In this document: piece by piece, positions 33,818 through 42,264 of the stretch
Position numbering within the stretch: position 1 is the first letter of the stretch
Layout of the letters: every line of letters begins with the position of its first letter
Origin: Gp1-AA133 sp964641665
GTDB lineage: Bacteria; Acidobacteriota; Terriglobia; Terriglobales; Acidobacteriaceae
Direction: 5' to 3'
DNA length: 64,000 bases
Assembly: GCA_964641665.1 (NCBI GenBank)
Contig: CAZXKO010000080.1
Location: 49,539 to 113,538 of the forward strand
The notes under the pieces: generated by a model
Told to the model about the DNA's origin: nothing
The model's input: the letters and a program-made list of their open reading frames with translations, nothing else
Database searches by the model: none
Program-made: the position numbers and the translations under genes

Positions 33818-35002
33818 ATGCTACGGAAGAATCGTCTTTTTACCCCAGGTCCCACACCCCTGCTGCCCGCGGCCCAGTTTGCGGGCGCAGCGTTTACCGC
33901 GCACCACCGTACGACGGACTTCCGCGCCCTCTACACGCGCGTGCTGACCGACATGAAGGAGTTCGTCGGCACGCAGAACGACGTGCTCGTCCTCGCGTGC
34001 TCGGGCACGGGCGTGATGGAAGCCTCGATCTCGAACCTGACGTCGCCGGGCGACAAGATCCTTGTGCTCACGGCCGGCAAGTTTGGCGAGCGCTGGACCG
34101 GCCTGGGCAAGGCTTTCGGCTGTAATGTGGAGACGTTCAGCAAGCCCTACGGACAGACGTTCGCGCTGGATGAGGTTCGAGCGAAGCTGACGCCGGACGT
34201 GCGCGCTGTCTACGTGCAGGCGACCGAGAGTTCCACCGGCGCCCGCCACGACGTGAAGGGAATCGCGAAGCTGGTGCGTTCGGCGGGCGGTGACACTCTT
34301 CTGGTGGTCGACGCCATCACGGGGTTGGGAACCACGCATCTCGATGTGGACGGCTGGGGCGTGGATGTGATCATCGGAGGTTCGCAGAAGGCGCTGATGA
34401 TTCCGCCGGGGCTGGCCTACTGTGCCGTGAGTGAACGGGCGTGGCAGCGGATGGAGATCACGAAATCTCCGCGTTACTACTTCGATCTGCGCAAGGAGCG
34501 GAAGTCGGTGGCGAAGGGCGAGTCGGCGTACACACCGGCGACTTCGCTGTTTGCGGCGCTGGGTGCGGCGCTCGATTACATCCGGCAGATGGGGAACGGG
34601 AATCTGGCTGCCGGACGCGTGGACCTGGTGAACAACGCTGAACTGGGCGCGGAGATGACCCGCGCCGGGGCGCAGGCAGTGGGGCTGAAGTTGTTCGCGG
34701 GTTCTTGCCCGGCGGCAGCAGTTACAGCTCTTGAGGCTCCCGCGGGTGTGGATTCGGGCGCGATTGTGAAGGAGTTCCGCGAGTCGTTCAATGCCGTCAT
34801 CGCCAACGGGCAGGGCGAGATGAAGGGCAAGCTCTTCCGCATGGCGCACATTGGGTACTACGACTATCTCGATACGATCGGCGTGCTGGCGGCGCTGGAG
34901 CATGTGCTGGGGCACGTGACCGGCAAGGCGGTGGAGTTCGGGTCGGCGGTGCGGGCGGCGCAGGAAGTATTCGCTCGGCAGACGGAGGCGAGTCCGGCGT
35001 AG
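33818..35002 (+). CDS. Class V aminotransferase (alanine-glyoxylate/phosphoserine type)
   Basis: A PLP enzyme of the alanine-glyoxylate/serine-pyruvate aminotransferase group (394 aa). LFTPGPTPLLP is the N-terminal substrate loop; CSGTGVMEASISNL, LLVVDAITGLGTTHLDVDGW and the PLP lysine Lys191 in GGSQKALMIPPG follow. With serA 162 bp downstream, the likely role is transamination of 3-phosphohydroxypyruvate in serine synthesis, replacing SerC. This is inference from context; glyoxylate or pyruvate transamination is the alternative. Confidence 0.88.
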   Translation: MLRKNRLFTPGPTPLLPAAQFAGAAFTAHHRTTDFRALYTRVLTDMKEFVGTQNDVLVLACSGTGVMEASISNLTSPGDKILVLTAGKFGERWTGLGKAFGCNVETFSKPYGQTFALDEVRAKLTPDVRAVYVQATESSTGARHDVKGIAKLVRSAGGDTLLVVDAITGLGTTHLDVDGWGVDVIIGGSQKALMIPPGLAYCAVSERAWQRMEITKSPRYYFDLRKERKSVAKGESAYTPATSLFAALGAALDYIRQMGNGNLAAGRVDLVNNAELGAEMTRAGAQAVGLKLFAGSCPAAAVTALEAPAGVDSGAIVKEFRESFNAVIANGQGEMKGKLFRMAHIGYYDYLDTIGVLAALEHVLGHVTGKAVEFGSAVRAAQEVFARQTEASPA

Positions 35003-35020
35003 AAGAGCGGTAGGGAGCTC

Positions 35021-35056
35021 AAATGGCGAATTGCGAATGGCAAATGGCGAATGAAA
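35021..35056 (+). repeat. Short-word tandem (AATGGCGAATTGCG words)
   Basis: Words AAATGGCGAATTGCG, AATGGCAAATGGCG and AATGAAAAC begin 18 bp after the aminotransferase stop. The same words recur right after serA (36773-36842), so serA is bracketed by them. Confidence 0.6.
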
Positions 35057-35164
35057 ACAGCGCCCCTTCGGGCAAAATGAATGGCGATCGATAGAGTCGT
35101 TCCCTGATTCATGAGCACGTGTCTGCGCGTTAGAACTCAATCTTCCGGGACATCCAACTAAGAA

Positions 35165-36775
35165 ATGAAAATTGTCGTTGCCGAGAAAATATCTGCCTCC
35201 GCGCTGGAACTGTTGCGGGAGCCGCGCTGGACGGTCATCACGCCCGATCAGATTGAAGGCAAGCTTACGTCGCATCTGGAATCGGCGGACGCGTTGATCG
35301 TGCGTTCGGCGGTGCAGGTGAATGACGCGCTGCTGAAACATGCGCCCAAGCTGCGAGTGGTGGGCCGCGCGGGCGTGGGTGTGGACAATGTCGACCTGGA
35401 TGCGGCCACCCGCAAGGGCATTGCCGTCATGAACACGCCGGGCGCGAACGCTGTCGCAGTTGCCGAGCTGACCGTCGGCATGATGCTGGGTATGGCGCGG
35501 CTTCTTCCGCGTGCGGATGCGCTCATGCATGCGGGCAAGTGGGAGAAGAAGTCGCTGCAAGGCACGGAACTGCGGGGCAAGACGCTGGGCGTGGTCGGGC
35601 TGGGCAAGATCGGGATGGAAGTGGCGCGCCGCGCCAAGGCGTTCGGCATGGAAATCGTGGGCCACGACCCGTTCGTCTCGGCCTCGGTGGCTAAGGAGCA
35701 TGGCATCCGGCTGGCGAAGCTGGAGGAGGTTTACGCGGCCGCCGACTATCTCACCCTGCACGTCGGGCTGACCCCGCAGACGACGGGCATGATCAATGCG
35801 GACTCCATCAAGAAGATGAAGAAGGGCATCCGCATCGTGAACTGTGCGCGCGGCGAACTGGTCGACGAAGGTGCGCTGGCGGAGGCGCTGAAACAGGGTC
35901 ACGTGGCGGGCGCGGCTCTCGATGTTTTCCAGGAAGAGCCGCTGAAGAATTCTCCGCTCGCCGCGCTCGAGAATGTCATTCTGACGCCGCACATCGGGGG
36001 ATCGACCCATGAGGCGCAGGAGGCCGTCGGTTACCAGATCGCGCTGCAGGTGAAGGAGTACCTGAAGAGCGGCGTGATTCAGAATGCGGTGAACGTGCCC
36101 TCGGTCTCACATGAAGAGTACGCCGAGATGCAGCCCTACGTGGTGCTGGCCGAGCGCCTGGGGTCGTTTCTGGCGCAGGTCAGCGACGGAGCGCTGGAGG
36201 AGATTTCGCTGCGTTATAGCGGGCACATCGCCGAGTGGAAGACGGAGCTCATCCGGAACGCGGCTATCAAGGGCGTCCTGAACCAGATGCTCGACGAAAA
36301 GGCGAACCTGGTGAATGCGGCGGCGATTGCGTCGTCACGCGGGCTGCGGGTGCACGAACTGCATAAGCCCAAGAGCTCAACGGGAGGGTCGGGGAGCGTG
36401 CTGTCGGTGCAGATCAAGACCGCGGGCGGAGAGCACCGGGTGAAGGGCGCGGTGCTGCATGGGGATGCTCCGCGGTTGCTCGGGGTGGATGATATCGATG
36501 TGGAAGCTCCGCTGGAGCGCAACCTGATCTACATGCGGAACCGGGACGTGCCCGGCGTGATTGGGAAAGTGGGGACGATTCTGGGAGAGCACAAGATCAA
36601 TATCGCGAACTTTTCGCTGGGACGTCAGTCAGGGAATGGTGGGGCGGAGAAGAAAGGTGAGCCGCGCAAGGCGGTGGCCGTGGTGCACGTGGACGGGCGC
36701 GTGCCGGATGAAGTGTTGAAGGCGTTGCGGAAGGTGGCGGCGGTTGAGCAGGCGAAGGCGATACGGCTGTTTTGA
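35165..36775 (+). CDS. serA: D-3-phosphoglycerate dehydrogenase
   Basis: Catalyses the first step of serine synthesis (536 aa, long form). Residues 1-100 and 285-315 form the substrate domain; the NAD domain has GVVGLGKIGMEVARRAKAFG and the catalytic His in LTPHIGGSTHEAQ. An intervening ASB domain (about 320-450) and a C-terminal ACT domain (IYMRNRDVPGVIGKVGTILG) follow, the usual site of serine feedback. A low-complexity linker (GNGGAEKKGEP) interrupts the ACT domain. No ribosome-binding site is obvious before ATG 35165. Confidence 0.95.
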   Translation: MKIVVAEKISASALELLREPRWTVITPDQIEGKLTSHLESADALIVRSAVQVNDALLKHAPKLRVVGRAGVGVDNVDLDAATRKGIAVMNTPGANAVAVAELTVGMMLGMARLLPRADALMHAGKWEKKSLQGTELRGKTLGVVGLGKIGMEVARRAKAFGMEIVGHDPFVSASVAKEHGIRLAKLEEVYAAADYLTLHVGLTPQTTGMINADSIKKMKKGIRIVNCARGELVDEGALAEALKQGHVAGAALDVFQEEPLKNSPLAALENVILTPHIGGSTHEAQEAVGYQIALQVKEYLKSGVIQNAVNVPSVSHEEYAEMQPYVVLAERLGSFLAQVSDGALEEISLRYSGHIAEWKTELIRNAAIKGVLNQMLDEKANLVNAAAIASSRGLRVHELHKPKSSTGGSGSVLSVQIKTAGGEHRVKGAVLHGDAPRLLGVDDIDVEAPLERNLIYMRNRDVPGVIGKVGTILGEHKINIANFSLGRQSGNGGAEKKGEPRKAVAVVHVDGRVPDEVLKALRKVAAVEQAKAIRLF

Positions 36776-36842
36776 ATGGCGAGTGGCGAATGAAAATGGC
36801 TCAGTTGCCACCATTCGGCAATCGAAAATCGCCAATCCAATG
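36773..36842. repeat. Inverted short-word repeat, element 5 (GGCGAATGAAAA words)
   Basis: AATGGCGAGTGGCGAATGAA (36775-36794) begins on the serA stop codon. The inverted words GGCAATCGAAAATCGCC and AATCCAATGGC follow at 36817-36842, immediately before the stop of the leftward protease gene. The element fills the whole gap between the two convergent genes. Confidence 0.7.
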
Positions 36843-36845
36843 GCT

Positions 36846-37988
36846 TTACGATTCGAGCGCTTCCTTGCGGAGCTTGCGGCTTTCGGCGAGCAGGGCCATC
36901 GAGTGCATCAGGTTCTGCAGAGTGATGATCCCGACCAGTTGCTGGTCTTCGACGACCGGAATAATGCTCAGATTGCGCGAGTTCAGCTTGCGGAAGGCGG
37001 AGGCCAGCGACTCGGTGCGGGTGGAGACTTCGAAAATCCGGTTCATGACGGACTGGACGTAGCCGTTGCCTTCGGCGCGCAGGGCTTGCAGGATGTTGGC
37101 TTTGGAAATCACGCCGACCATGTCGCCGCCGCGAACTACCGGGAAATCGTCCTGCAGGGTGTGAACGGCTTTCTCCAGCGCGTCCTCCAGTGTGTCGGCA
37201 GGCGAGAGCGTGGCGAAATCGGTGAGCATGATGTCCTCGAGATGGACCGTTTCAAGCACCGACTGGAAAATCGCTGACCGTTCTTCGAACTGGGCGCCGA
37301 TCAGAAGGAAGAAGCCGAGCATCACCAGCCACGCGTTGTCCGGATTGCCACGGATCAACTGAAGCATACCCACCACCACCATCAACGTGGCCAGGGCATG
37401 GGCAATCGAAACGGCGCGCCGGGTGGCCTGTACGACGTCGGTTCGTCGAGCGAAGATTGCCCGCAATGCGCGGCCGCCATCCATGGGATAGGCCGGAAGC
37501 AAGTTGAAAACACCGAGATACAGATTCGACCACACCAGACTGCGCAGCAGGTGGTTGGAATGAATGAGCGGCTTGGTCCAGAGTTGAGCCTCAGGAAACC
37601 GTGTGAGCACAACGAAGGCGGAAATCACGCCTATCGCGATATTCACCAAGGGGCCGGCGATCGCGATGCGAATGTCGCGAATCCAGGCAGGGGTTCCCTT
37701 GGATGAGGTTGTGATCGGGTCGTCCATCAGCGTGATTCCGCCGATGGGGAACAGTATGATGGCTTTGGCCTGCAGGCCTTCGCGTTTGGCCACCAGGGCG
37801 TGGCCCAGTTCGTGCACCACGACGGAGCCAAAGATAATGCCGACCAGGGCCAGTACGCGTCCAGGGGTGCTGTTTCCTTTCATCGAGGATTCGAGCATCC
37901 ACACGAACGCAAGCAGGAAAACAAACGTGAGGTGAACGCGAATTTCGACTCCGAAGAGCCGCCCTACGGGAATGGACCAGTTTCTCAT
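36846..37988 (-). CDS. Site-2 protease family (M50) metalloprotease with CBS domains
   Basis: A 380-aa intramembrane zinc protease. HELGH at 59-63 holds two zinc ligands and the catalytic Glu, and the third ligand is Asp170 in NLLPAYPMDGG. Five or six membrane segments fill residues 1-240, and a C-terminal pair of CBS domains (about 250-375: EDIMLTDFATLSPADTLEDA; MNRIFEVSTRTESLASAFRK) may sense nucleotides. Such SpoIVFB-like proteases release membrane-tethered factors; no substrate is suggested by the neighbours. Confidence 0.92.
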   Translation of the reverse strand: MRNWSIPVGRLFGVEIRVHLTFVFLLAFVWMLESSMKGNSTPGRVLALVGIIFGSVVVHELGHALVAKREGLQAKAIILFPIGGITLMDDPITTSSKGTPAWIRDIRIAIAGPLVNIAIGVISAFVVLTRFPEAQLWTKPLIHSNHLLRSLVWSNLYLGVFNLLPAYPMDGGRALRAIFARRTDVVQATRRAVSIAHALATLMVVVGMLQLIRGNPDNAWLVMLGFFLLIGAQFEERSAIFQSVLETVHLEDIMLTDFATLSPADTLEDALEKAVHTLQDDFPVVRGGDMVGVISKANILQALRAEGNGYVQSVMNRIFEVSTRTESLASAFRKLNSRNLSIIPVVEDQQLVGIITLQNLMHSMALLAESRKLRKEALES

Positions 37989-38099
37989 CGATGACCCACG
38001 AACGTCCGACCTACAGATATCCTAAATCAATTCCATATAGTTAGATTCGGTTGGGAACCCGGCAGTTGCGGGAACGCGGTATCGGGAGGGCACAGACTC

Positions 38100-38666
38100 T
38101 TGAGGGTGATCGCCGGCCAGTACCGGAGCCGACCGCTGCGCTCGCTGCGCGGCATGGACATTCGTCCGACGTCGGACCGCTTACGCGAAACGCTGTTCAA
38201 TGTGCTGACGGCGGGGAACGCGAGTGCCATGGAGGGATTGGTTTGGATTGATCTTTTCGCGGGGACGGGTGCGGTGGGGATCGAGGCGCTGAGCCGGGGG
38301 GCGGCGAAGGTGTACTTCGTGGAGTCGTCGGCTGCGGCGGCGAAGGTCATCCGCCAGAATCTGAAATCGCTGCAGGTCGAGAGCGGGTTTGAGGTTATCC
38401 AGAGCGACGCCGCGAAGGCATTGCGGCGGCTGCAGGCGGAGGGCGTGCTGGCAGATTTCGTGTTTCTCGACCCACCCTACCGGATGGAGCGCGCCTATCG
38501 CGACGTGCTGGAGTTTGTGGGGACATCTACGCTGGTGAAGCCGGAGGGCACGGTGATCGCGGAACACGAGAAGCGGTTTGATCCGGGAGAGGGATTTGGC
38601 GGGCTGAAGACTTCGCGGAAACTGGTGCAGGGCGACGCGGCGCTGCGCTTCTACCGGCGGTCCTAA
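38100..38666 (+). CDS. rsmD: 16S rRNA (guanine966-N2)-methyltransferase
   Basis: A 188-aa RsmD-family enzyme: RVIAGQYRSRPLRSLRG, RPTSDRLRETLFNVL, SAM motif DLFAGTGAVGIEALSRGA, and catalytic DPPY in ADFVFLDPPYRMER. The start is a TTG at 38100 preceded by GGAGGG 10 nt upstream. It is convergent with the next gene (12 bp). Confidence 0.93.
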   Translation: MRVIAGQYRSRPLRSLRGMDIRPTSDRLRETLFNVLTAGNASAMEGLVWIDLFAGTGAVGIEALSRGAAKVYFVESSAAAAKVIRQNLKSLQVESGFEVIQSDAAKALRRLQAEGVLADFVFLDPPYRMERAYRDVLEFVGTSTLVKPEGTVIAEHEKRFDPGEGFGGLKTSRKLVQGDAALRFYRRS

Positions 38667-38678
38667 CGGGACGCGAGA

Positions 38679-39230
38679 CTACATCAGGAATTCGGTGGTG
38701 CGGCGGACGATGGGGTGCTGCATTTCTTCGAGTTCGTTTTTCACGCGGTTGAGACCGTAGACGCACTCTTCGAAGTTGCGCGATAAGTTGGCGAACAGGG
38801 GTGCGACCTTCGCAAACTCGAAGTGCTCGAACTTGGAGACTATGTAGTAGCTCTCTTTGCCCGCCTTCATCCAGTCGACCAGACTCTCCAGGCGCTGGCG
38901 GCGCAGGCGGTAGTGGTTGACGCTTTCCGGGAACATGCCGGCGTAGAAGAGCGTGAAGTCGCCGATGTGCTTGCGCACCTGGCGTTCGCGGTCGAAAGAA
39001 GGCGCGGGTCCATAGACGGGGTCGGATTCTAGCAGCATTTCGCCCACGTCATCGAGCGGGCGATCGGCAGCGTCGCGAATCTTGAAGAGCTGTTCGGCGT
39101 CGCAGAATTCGGTGAGCAGGTGGGCGACGTAGTCGATCACCTGCTGGTCACGGATGCCGATTTCCTCCGCGTAGTGGCGTCCGACGAGTTCGACGAACAT
39201 CTGCTGCAACGGATGCGATTCCGGAATCAT
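38679..39230 (-). CDS. Conserved hypothetical protein
   Basis: A 183-aa, mostly helical, soluble protein with no signal peptide or membrane segment. Notable segments are HPLQQMFVELVGRHYAEEIG, VIDYVAHLLTEFCDAEQLFK, FDRERQVRKHIGDFTLFYAG and HYRLRRQRLESLVDWMKAGK. I do not recognise the family; the regular helical pattern and good codon use support a real gene. A candidate palindromic operator lies 149 bp upstream. Confidence 0.75.
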   Translation of the reverse strand: MIPESHPLQQMFVELVGRHYAEEIGIRDQQVIDYVAHLLTEFCDAEQLFKIRDAADRPLDDVGEMLLESDPVYGPAPSFDRERQVRKHIGDFTLFYAGMFPESVNHYRLRRQRLESLVDWMKAGKESYYIVSKFEHFEFAKVAPLFANLSRNFEECVYGLNRVKNELEEMQHPIVRRTTEFLM

Positions 39231-39378
39231 GGTCTTTGGGCCCCCGTACTCCGCGCCCCCAGCGCGGATTTTGTGCGTGTTGGCTGACTAATTAACCCAC
39301 CTCATAGACAAACGCAAGTGACTTTTGTAAGCAAGCGCAAAAAACCGATGCTACGTATTTGGTGCTCCTGCGAGCAAC

Positions 39379-39393
39379 ATCGTTGCAAACGAT
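39379..39393. promoter_or_regulatory. Perfect palindrome, candidate operator
   Basis: ATCGTTGCAAACGAT: 6-bp arms around GCA. It lies in the 252-bp gap between the divergent hypothetical gene (38679-39230) and the Rid-family gene (39483), about 60 bp upstream of a -10-like TAGAAT (39453-39458) facing right. Confidence 0.4.
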
Positions 39394-39482
39394 AATTTGT
39401 TGGCACTCGCCGGGTGCGGCTGCTAACGGCAACACGGCGAGACTCTTTCCGCTAGAATGATCGGCCACGGAGGGATTCTCCA

Positions 39483-39884
39483 TTGGTCGTGGCGCGCAGG
39501 AATATTTCGAGCGGTACCGCTTGGGAGCCGGTGGTGGGTTACTGTCGTGCGGTCCGGATCGGGCCGTACGTGCATGTTGCGGGGACTACCGCGACCGGCC
39601 CGGATGGGAAGATCGTCGGGGTAGGAGATCCGTATGCGCAGGCGGTGCAGGTGCTCAAGAATATTGAGTCCGCGCTGCAGAAAGCCGGAGCGAGTATGAA
39701 GGACGTGGTGCGCACGCGGATGTTTGTGACGAACCTTGCGGATTGGGAAAAGATTGGGCGGGCGCATGGCGAGTTCTTCCGCGACATTCGGCCGGTGGCG
39801 ACGATGGTCGGCGTGACGGGACTGGTCGATCCCGAGATGCTGGTGGAGATTGAGGCGGATGCGTATGTGGGGGATGGATCGTAG
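39483..39884 (+). CDS. RidA/YjgF-family protein lacking the usual arginine
   Basis: A 133-aa trimeric-barrel family member: VGYCRAVRIGPYVHVAGTTA, YAQAVQVLKNIESALQKAGA, VVRTRMFVTNLADWEKIGRA and a C-terminal LVEIEADAYVGDG. RidA imine deaminases carry Arg in the motif P-A-R-S/T near the active site; here the matching stretch is RPVATMVGV, so that Arg is absent. It may bind a ligand without RidA-type deaminase activity. Start TTG 39483 with GGAGGG 8 nt upstream. Confidence 0.85.
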   Translation: MVVARRNISSGTAWEPVVGYCRAVRIGPYVHVAGTTATGPDGKIVGVGDPYAQAVQVLKNIESALQKAGASMKDVVRTRMFVTNLADWEKIGRAHGEFFRDIRPVATMVGVTGLVDPEMLVEIEADAYVGDGS

Positions 39885-39987
39885 GGTCGAGGGCGGGACG
39901 CTGGCGCTAGAGAGAGCGGCGCTTACCCAGATTGCGTCGTGTGTGGTGAAAGAGGTCGGTCGGGCCGGTGGAGCCGCATGCGGGGAT

Positions 39988-40037
39988 GGGGTCCTTCGAC
40001 TTCGTTCGGCTGGTGCCTCACTGCGCTCAGGATGACA
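39988..40037 (+). repeat. CTCAGGATGACA-family repeat copy
   Basis: GGGGTCCTTCGACTTCGTTC ... CACTGCGCTCAGGATGACA, preceded by GCCGCATGC as in the copies at 41.5 and 62.8 kb. It ends 71 bp before the amidohydrolase start. Confidence 0.8.
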
Positions 40038-40108
40038 ATGTTTGAGCGAGACCGAGCACAGGGAGTCGTTCGGCGTCGTACAATCCCCGTTCTCTTGGAG
40101 AACCGCAT

Positions 40109-41431
40109 ATGAGAACTGTGCCTTGGGGTGTGCTCGTTGCTCTGGCCGCGAGCTTGGTGGTCGTGGCTCAGGATCAGGCTGCCACGCCGCAACTGAAGCC
40201 GTTCACCGTGATCCGGGCCGGCACTTTGATCGACGGCAAGTCGGACTCGGCGCGGCATGACCAGGTCATCGTAATCCGCGGCAACCTCATCGACAGCGTC
40301 TCGGACGCTGCCAACGCCAAGATCCCGACGGGCGCGACCGTGATTGACCTGTCCAAAGCCACAGTGCTTCCCGGACTGATCGACTCGCATACGCACATTT
40401 TCCTGCAGGGAGAGGATCCGGCGGAAGGGGGATACGACGCGAACATCCTGAAGTATCCGCTCTCACTGCGGGCGGCGCGGGCCACGGTGTCAGCGCGGCG
40501 GGCGCTGGAGCAGGGGTTTACTGTGTTGCGCGATGTGGAGACCGAAGGCGCGGGATATGGCGACGTCGGCATCAAGGAGGCGATCGAGGGCGGGTATATC
40601 CCCGGGCCTCGTCTGTTTGTCGCGACCCGCGCGATCTCGACTACGGGTGGATATCCGCTGGAAGGCTATGCGCCCGAGTTGGAAATGCCAAAGGGGGCGC
40701 AGCTGATTGACGGTCCGGTGGAGGCGCGCAAGGCGGCGCGCGAGCAGCTCGATCACGGCGCCGACTGGATCAAGGTGTACATGACGCATCGGTCGTGGGT
40801 GGGTAAGAACGGTGAGCTGTTCTCGCAGCCTACGCTGACGGTCGAAGAGCTGAAAGCGGTCGTCGACGAGACCCATGGATGGGGCAAGAGGGTCGCGTGC
40901 CACGCCTATGGGGGTATCGGGTTGCAACGGGCTCTCGACGGCGGATGCGACTCGATCGAGCACGGCCTCGCGATCAGCGATGCGCAGATTGCGCAGATGG
41001 TGAAGCAGGGTACGTGGTACTGCCCTACCCTTGCCGTGTACTACAGGGATTGGGGTCCGGCTGACACCGCTGCCGGGCAGCGTGACCGGTTGCGCGCGTC
41101 GGTGCACGGAGAATCGTTCAAAAAGGCGCTCAAAGCCGGAGTAAAGATCGTGTTTGGCACCGATATGGGCGGGATCCCGTGGACTGAACCGATCGCGCAG
41201 GAGTTTCCCCACATGGTCGAGCTCGGCATGTCGCCGATGGATGCAATCAAGAGCGCCACTACGCGTGCCGCCGAGATGCTCGAGGTGAGTGGCCAGGTGG
41301 GCGTGGTCGCGCCGGGCGCCTACGCGGACATCATCGCGGTGCCGGGCGATCCCCTGAAGGACATCAAGGAACTGGGGAAGGTGCAGTTCGTGATGAAGGA
41401 CGGGAAGGTGTTCCGGGGTGAGGGGAAGTAG
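40109..41431 (+). CDS. Exported metal-dependent amidohydrolase
   Basis: A 440-aa amidohydrolase-superfamily enzyme of the imidazolonepropionase/Xaa-Pro dipeptidase-like group. The signal peptide (VLVALAASLVVVAQ) directs export. Metal ligands are visible: HTH in LIDSHTHIFLQG, the carboxylated Lys in DWIKVYM, His in ACHAYGG, His in SIEHGLAI and Asp in VFGTDMGG. The C-terminal strand ADIIAVPGDPLKDIKEL is typical. Likely substrates are dipeptides or cyclic amides. A paralogue lies at 42809-44116. Confidence 0.88.
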   Translation: MRTVPWGVLVALAASLVVVAQDQAATPQLKPFTVIRAGTLIDGKSDSARHDQVIVIRGNLIDSVSDAANAKIPTGATVIDLSKATVLPGLIDSHTHIFLQGEDPAEGGYDANILKYPLSLRAARATVSARRALEQGFTVLRDVETEGAGYGDVGIKEAIEGGYIPGPRLFVATRAISTTGGYPLEGYAPELEMPKGAQLIDGPVEARKAAREQLDHGADWIKVYMTHRSWVGKNGELFSQPTLTVEELKAVVDETHGWGKRVACHAYGGIGLQRALDGGCDSIEHGLAISDAQIAQMVKQGTWYCPTLAVYYRDWGPADTAAGQRDRLRASVHGESFKKALKAGVKIVFGTDMGGIPWTEPIAQEFPHMVELGMSPMDAIKSATTRAAEMLEVSGQVGVVAPGAYADIIAVPGDPLKDIKELGKVQFVMKDGKVFRGEGK

Positions 41432-41763
41432 CTGAGGGCGGTGTGGAGCGTCAGGGTGTTAGTGAAGGTCTGTACAGAAAAAGCTCACTTGGGCCGGGGG
41501 TGTCGCATGCAGACACGGGGTCCTTCGACTGCGTTCGGCTGGCGCCTCACTTCGCTCAGGATGACAGATCATTGGGGATGGATAGCTGGGGCCGGCTCGG
41601 GCAGTTTGATTCGTGGAGAAGCAGATCATTTTGAGAAGTCCAAAACCTGCATCCGCTGAACGGATTTATTCTGTCCGGCGCGCGGAAACTCTTGACTCTG
41701 GCTGGGCGAGGTTCATAATGCCGCAATCTCGTTCCTGATCCTCGCCTCTTCCAGGAGAGCCCT
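41432..41763. other. Intergenic region with one repeat copy and the promoter of the CBS gene
   Basis: The 332-bp gap holds a CTCAGGATGACA-family repeat at 41517-41566 (CACGGGGTCCTTCGACTGCG to CGCTCAGGATGACA) preceded by GTCGCATGCA. Further on is a promoter (41692-41719). No open frame of credible composition is present. Confidence 0.6.
41692..41719 (+). promoter_or_regulatory. Sigma70-like promoter of the CBS gene
   Basis: TTGACT (41692-41697), 16-nt spacer, CATAAT (41714-41719). It predicts a leader of about 38 nt that includes the AGGAGAG ribosome-binding site of the gene at 41764. Confidence 0.5.
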
Positions 41764-42201
41764 ATGAACGTATTGCAGTTGTGCGATCCCGAAGTCGCGG
41801 CGGTTCAGGTTGAGGCCAGCGTCGCCGACGCCATCCATAAGATGCTCGATTATCATGTCGGCGCGGTGGGCGTCATCGACCGCGAAGGGCGCGTGGCGGG
41901 CATCTTCACCGAGCGCGATGTCCTGCGCAAGCTGGCGCTCAGCAAGCTGGACCCGGAAACCACTCCGGTCCGAGACCTGATGACGACGCCGGTGGAAATG
42001 GCCACCCCTGAGACCGGTCCCGGCGAAGCCATGGCCACCATGGTCGAACGGCATTTCCGGCACTTGCCCGTGGCCGACAATGACGGCAAGCTGCTCGGTA
42101 TACTCTCCATCCGCAATCTGCTGGAGTGGCGCATCGACGGACTTACCCAGGAACTGGACTCGCTTGAGCACTACATGAGCAACGACGGGCCGGGGGGCTA
42201 G
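41764..42201 (+). CDS. CBS-domain pair protein
   Basis: A 145-aa stand-alone Bateman module: CBS1 about 8-65 (VEASVADAIHKMLDYHVGAV, GIFTERDVLRKLAL) and CBS2 about 75-130 (VEMATPETGPGEAMATMVER, HFRHLPVADNDGKLLGILSI). Such modules bind adenine nucleotides and control partner proteins. AGGAGAG precedes the ATG by 6 nt. The DoxX gene 63 bp downstream is a possible partner. Confidence 0.9.
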   Translation: MNVLQLCDPEVAAVQVEASVADAIHKMLDYHVGAVGVIDREGRVAGIFTERDVLRKLALSKLDPETTPVRDLMTTPVEMATPETGPGEAMATMVERHFRHLPVADNDGKLLGILSIRNLLEWRIDGLTQELDSLEHYMSNDGPGG

Positions 42202-42264
42202 CGCCGGGCCTGGAATGCTTTCCTGCGGCGGCGCGTTGCCGCCGCTCTGCATTTAAGAATCAAA

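Noticed and set aside
33821..36010. A 729-codon leftward open frame
   Set aside because: It is antisense to the aminotransferase and serA genes, has a His/Arg-rich composition typical of GC-rich shadow frames, and has no recognisable domain.
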